This document shows positions 20,333-25,219 of a DNA stretch of 25,219 nt, piece by piece. Both the position numbers and the translations under genes were made by a program. The stretch comes from Ophiothrix spiculata. Its lineage: Eukaryota > Echinodermata > Ophiuroidea > Amphilepidida > Ophiotrichidae. The stretch is from NCBI GenBank assembly GCA_000969725.1, contig JXSR01S033024.1; one strand, given 5' to 3'. How positions within the stretch are numbered: the stretch's first letter is position 1; each line of letters begins with the position of its first letter. The notes beneath the pieces were generated by a model. The model saw only the letters and a program-made list of their open reading frames with translations, did not search any database and was not told where the DNA came from.

Positions 20333-23300
20333 ATTTTTCTAAAAAATCATAGATACTACTTCAAGAACTCAAGAGGACCTTACAAGCCATTTAACTGTTA
20401 CCAACAGACTTAGAATATGTACCTCAACAAACTTTAATGATTATGCCAATGAAATGTAAATAAATAAAAACTTATAAATTCAATTTATGTTTTCACAAAA
20501 TTAATCTTTTAAATCACACAAATACAAATATTGAACATTTAGAGTATAAAACATTCAAACATAATTCACAACTTTCAAAGAGATTTCAGCAATCTTAGTC
20601 ATTAATAGCTTTCATTAAGGCTTATCTTTTTAAAATACAAAATTCAAAACTAATTTGAGCAACATCAACATGAAACATCAAATACACCCTTGTGAATGAA
20701 ACAGTAACTGTAACAGAATAAGTCAAAACTTACCCATTTATTAAATTATGAAATGCATCATTTGTGTAACAACTTGAATGTGAAAATTTGACTTATAACG
20801 TGTCATTTCTGTATTCTTTCACATATTTATCACTGTAACATGACTCCAAAGTGTTACAAATACCTGGTGTATTTATTAAATCACAAAATTGTATTGATTA
20901 CATTTCCCAAAGGACTTGATAAATCTAACTCTTTTGCTATTATATTTCAAATATGTGTGTATCTGTCAATTTGAGAAATATCAATATATTGTTTGGTTTT
21001 AACAAAAATAGATGTGGCATTTCAAATATGTAAGGAATCATTACTGAAATTGTATCCTTTCAGGGCTTTTAATTTTCTCAAGTTTCACATGTGTTACATA
21101 AAAATGCTACCAATTTTATGATATGTAAAATATGTGTTTTGATTTTACATCAAAAGGGAAGATTGGATGAAAGTGTTTTTCTTTCTTCTTCTTTTTTTAA
21201 TAGCAAGGCATTGTATTCTCTGAGACAGCTGGTTAGACTATTTTACACAAAATAGTCTTTCTGCCTTTTTTCACAGACTGAAATGCTCTTGAGTATCAGA
21301 ATATGCAATTTTCCACACAAAATGTTTTTATAAAACTCATCTTCAACTTTACACAATAATGTAGATTAAAACAACAGCATATAGGAAATAAAAACAATTA
21401 TACATAATTTATATAAACTTTGGTTGGACTTTTTAAGCTTATCAATTAATATGAAGGGCTTTCAATTGAAAGACCTCTTAAAATGTGCTCTTGATTTATA
21501 CAAACATCAGCTCTTTTTGAAGTGTTCCGCTACCTTTTTTAAAAAAATAGGCCATAAGTTGACAGTTTTCTCCAAGGATATCATTCTTAGCACAGATCAA
21601 ATACAAACCAGGAAGAGCCATAATTTTATAACATTAAGTCATTTTGTAATAAAAATAAATAAAAAGGACTATTTCATAAAAATTGAGAGCTCCTTTAAAA
21701 GTACTTCAGAATTTTTGAATCTGGTCAAAGTACATGTATTAGTAGTTTTAGGACCTCATCAAAGAATTAATCATTTTAATACCTTTTTGTTATTTTGTGA
21801 TGTAAAGTACCTTTTTATATTATGCCATTAAAGAAAAGCTGGGGAAAAAACTTGCTGTAACAAAACAATTACCTAAGTGCATGCGACACACCACAAAATA
21901 GCTTCCAAAACTCAATAATAAAGCAACTGGTTGCTTCAACACTGCCTTTTCTCAGATGATTATGATCTCTTCTAACACAAAATGACGATAAAAGTAGGCC
22001 ATCAAGGCAAAAATTTCAAGATACTGGACGCTGAAGTAATAACGCCTTCTATCACTGACAGCCGAATTTTGTATTACTAGAATCAAGCGCAAATTAAGGA
22101 AAACCCTTTAAATTTTACCAAAGTAATATGGAGATCAAAAATGGCATCATAGCATCTTTAAATAAACCTAACTTTAAAATAAAACAAAATATTGACCAAA
22201 CATATTGCCTTCCATAAGTTTTGAAGTCCTCATTTTAGAAGGGCAGTCAATTTTGCCGATTTTAGAAATGCTGAATTGCGAGTGCTAGTTATTTAGTGTT
22301 GTGCACCCTAAAGTTATTGGCTATTTGACTTGGTCCATAAGAATGTCCACAGCCAAGGTAATATATAGCCACATTGAGTGTTTAAGGTTTAAAATAACCT
22401 CAATAATCAAAGCTTCATTGTCTAAAGCTGTGTTTTAAACATGTGCTTTAGCACACATATGCCAAAGTCCCAGACGAACATTATCCTCGAACCAAGTAAT
22501 GCAGTTATGCTTGCCAAATTTGTATTACTTATAGTTGACTTTTGTCATTTATGTTGACACTTTTGTTAAGTTTGTTGCAAAATCATATTGTTTGTTCTAT
22601 ATCAACACCTTTTAATCCCTACTAAGTAATAAATTCATTAACACAGATGGTTCTTATGTAGTACAAAATGATATCTATACTTCGGCAGCACCTGGCCATA
22701 GATATTACTCCATATTGCATAAACAAGGGGAAACAAATAATATTGTACCTTTTAACTTGAAACACATTTTTTTCTAGGCTAAAATATCATTAAGCTTATA
22801 AATTGCTTCTTTCATTAAAATAAAAAAAATGTTCTCAATTTGATGAACCTTTGTCATCCCAATTTGAAAAATAATGACCATTAGTTAATTTCCTTCTTCG
22901 GATTAATAGACTTTATCCAACTCAAATTCTATATCATAAAAATGGTATTATAAAATGCTATGAATAGATAATGACATATCATAGATATTTGTAATTGGAT
23001 ATACAGGCAGGTGACATAAAGTCATGACTAAGAGAGGCACCAAAATTTAATAAATGTACAATGAGGCAATAAAGGTAATATTATAACATAGTATTAAACA
23101 GGACTGGGCAGTCAAGCTAGTAATAAATATAAAAATAATGTTACCTCTTAAGCTGGTTGTCAAAAGTTTTGGCCAAACAAACTTGTTGTGTCACTTCAAA
23201 AATGCAATGTTGTAAATTGATTTATAATTGTTGTAATGTGTTGTTCAATCCAAGTTCAATTAATGTTTAACTATTCACTAAATGCCATTAAGAATATAGT

Positions 23301-23542
23301 AAAACATAAATTGGTTTATGGATTTGCAATGCTTATCACAAAACTATCTGACTATGACAAGTGTAATATTACATAGCTGGAATTTCACACATGCTCTCAC
23401 AAAAAATAAAGATCTTAAAGGAGCAATTCATATAATTTTACATTTCATTGTCAAGGTCATCTCTGTTGAAATTCAGATTTTCATCCAATAACAATCCTTG
23501 AGTGGTAAATTTTGCAAATCTCTATCTTTACTTGAAAGTTTC

Positions 23543-24161
23543 TTAGGGGCGGCTTCAAAACTCAACCGGCGATTGTCTGCCGGTTCTGGGATGTTGGAAT
23601 TATTTATTCTGGTTGAACCGCCCAGAACCACCCATTAGGTTAAACACTACTAAATGCCTTTCCTATACTTTTATATAATAAAATGGTCATTTTTGAGGCT
23701 GTTTTTCTCATATTCAGATTTCTTAGATGAATAAACGGGCATTATGGGGGTGAAAGTACAACATGTATTCTACAAATAGTCAAAATTTCAGCATAGTGTT
23801 ACCTGGAAATGTTCACTTTTAGAAACGCTGAACGTAATAATGTCATTACCGCCCTGCTTTAACAAGTATGAATTGGCAAAAAACTGGGATCAGGCCAATA
23901 TTCTGCGAATCACTCTGGCGGAGTAATTTCTGACTATTTTCCAAATAAAATGTCAGAAAATGAAAGAAGACAATCAAATCTTACGATGCAATATGATATC
24001 TTCATACTTTAGCACACATTTATTGCTCAATTTAAGCTTTTTAGATGCCCCGTGAGCAAATAGTTCCCATTTTTGCCATACCTTGGTTCCCGGTAGTTAT
24101 TTAGTAGTGTAAAAGCATTACTGGCAGGCAACCTGCGGTTGAGTTTTGAAGCTACCCCTTA
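23543..24161. mobile_element. PIF/Harbinger-like MITE in unit B
   Basis: A 613 bp element (23546-24158) lies between TTA at 23543-23545 and 24159-24161. Its inverted repeats begin GGGGCGGCTTCAAAACTC at the left and GGGGTAGCTTCAAAACTC on the minus strand at the right. Both continue to AACCG. Sub-terminal ACACTACTAAAT occurs near both ends in opposite orientation. TWA target duplication plus G-starting ends fits PIF/Harbinger. No transposase frame is present. Unit A lacks this element. Confidence 0.82.
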
Positions 24162-24470
24162 GCATTCCTGAGAATTTTATTTACTGTGAGGTCCCCGACA
24201 ATAATTACAACACAGTAGCCTATGGAGATTTCTTAAAGCTTGAAAAGTAGGTAGTCGCTGACTAGAAAACAAATGATCAGATTGAAGCGAAACTTTTAAG
24301 CATGGAACAGTTTTGTGATCACCAATCTAAATAGAGGAGGTGAGGTTTTCTTCACATTGGAATTATGAACTACACCTTGAAATAAACAGCCTTTAAAGTG
24401 AAATGGGAGAAGTCAATTATTTTTATTTTATCACATCAAATACATCATGATTTAGATATTTTGAAATTTC
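24162..24470. other. Non-coding stretch after the MITE
   Basis: This part of unit B has no confident counterpart in A. No gene or bounded element is visible. Similarity to A resumes at about 24478. Confidence 0.4.
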
Positions 24471-25219
24471 ATACAGAAATATTGAACATTTAAAGGTTGC
24501 AAGAATGATTTACGACATTCTAAAAGATTCAACTAATTCCATTGAAAGCTATGATTAAGGCTCATTTTTTAGAATCCAAATTCAAAATTTATTTGACATC
24601 AATATGAAACATCAAATACACCCTTGTGACTCAATCAGAAACTGTAACAGAATAGTACAATATGATATAAACTTATACATTTATTAAATTATGAAATGCA
24701 TCATTTGTGTAACAATTTAAATGTGAAAATTTTACTTATAACATGTCATTGCAGTAATCTTTCACATATTTATCACCGTAACATGACTACAAAGTGTTAC
24801 AAATACCTGTTGTATTTATTAAATCACGAAATTGTATTGATTACATTTCCCCAAAGGACTTGATAAATCTTATTCTTTTGCTATTATATTTCAAATACGT
24901 GTCTATCTGTCAATTTTGAAATATCAACATTTTTATTTTACTTTTGTTTTAGCACAGAGATGCGCCATTTCATTTGTAAGGAAAAAAAATCTGAAATTGA
25001 ACCCTTTCTGGGATTTAAATTGTCTCAAGTTTCATATTAATTTCTTTCAAGTTTTTTATTTATTACATCCAGATGCTTAAAATGTTAGGACAAGTATGTT
25101 AATGTCTTATTTTTACATAAGAAAAGGAAAATAGTAGAAACGTAATGAAGCAAGAATGTTAAATAAACACCAGGGAGTGGGCTTATTAGTACAAAAGTAA
25201 TTATATGGACTTCACAAAT

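Larger units (their letters stand above)
17090..21425 (+). repeat. Tandem segmental duplication, unit A
   Basis: This unit is repeated directly from about 21440. Matching blocks are 17188-17550 with 21553-21830, 19535-20095 with 22750-23350, and 20525-21100 with 24478-25060. Offsets are about 4365, 3222 and 3934-3951 bp. They differ because each copy carries its own insertions. In the third block long stretches are nearly identical (CATTTATTAAATTATGAAAT, ATCATTTGTGTAACAA, CCAAAGTGTTACAAATACCT). In the first two blocks similarity is clear but gapped. Unit A carries a nested pair of mobile elements (17761-19072) and a hairpin (20257-20332). No gene is recognised. The segments from 17561 to 17760 and from 19073 to 19530 align poorly with B and hold nothing else I can name. 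Confidence 0.88.
21440..25219 (+). repeat. Tandem segmental duplication, unit B (cut by the window end)
   Basis: This is the second direct copy of the unit starting near 17090; its end lies beyond the window. Blocks shared with A are listed under unit A. Differences include a PIF-like MITE at 23546-24158 and absence of the A-specific elements. A 126-codon frame from ATG at 21451 to 21831 is not kept open in A, so I treat it as chance. The stretch 21840-22740 aligns poorly with A and holds only a small palindrome (AAGCAACTGGTTGCTT, near 21924). Confidence 0.87.

Noticed and set aside
21424..21831. Longest open frame in the window (135 codons, plus strand)
   Set aside because: It opens at a TTG, with the first ATG at 21451. 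It lies at the start of unit B, and the matching part of unit A (17090-17550) is interrupted by stops and frame-changing gaps. The composition is that of AT-rich non-coding DNA.
22680..22698. ACTTCGGCAGCAC, which resembles the start of U6 snRNA
   Set aside because: Only about 12-13 bases match. The next bases do not continue as in U6, and no pol III terminator or promoter pattern follows.

Overview
The window is AT-rich eukaryotic DNA that looks non-coding almost throughout. I could not recognise one protein-coding gene. Open frames are short, mostly lack a good ATG, and fall in repeats. The repeat content suggests a marine invertebrate, perhaps a deuterostome such as an echinoderm or hemichordate. 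It has a SINE-like element with a GTCCTTGGGCAAGGCA core and (ATT)n tail, several short non-autonomous DNA transposons, and CATA microsatellite. The organism call rests on general familiarity with such repeats and is weak.

Layout. At 1-4.7 kb, AT-rich DNA carries a diverged direct duplication (about 1122-1435 and 2631-3385). The second copy is split by a hAT-like element (2681-3122). A PIF/Harbinger-like MITE with a SINE-like insert (2050-2569) lies between the copies. From 4.8 to 7.5 kb I see nothing beyond AT-rich sequence. At 7.5-10.0 kb there is a degenerate tandem array of about six 320-530 bp units, one broken by a small MITE. At 10.0-10.8 kb, a good splice donor and a good splice acceptor may outline a small plus-strand transcript. 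At 12.5-14.0 kb there is a 1.5 kb inverted repeat with a more GC-rich centre. It is followed by a poly-C run, a tRNA-like segment and a 44 bp minisatellite. At 14.5-16.95 kb lie two more MITEs with target-site duplications, a microsatellite and a GC-rich repeat fragment.

From about 17.09 kb to the end there are two direct tandem copies of a unit of about 4.3 kb (A: about 17090-21425; B: about 21440 to past the window end). They have diverged unevenly, and each has its own insertions. A holds an unclassified terminal-inverted-repeat element whose end was hit by a Mutator-like fold-back MITE, plus a near-perfect short hairpin. B holds a PIF/Harbinger-like MITE.

There is no operon or pathway to describe. 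What the window records is the history of duplications and of insertions nested within them.
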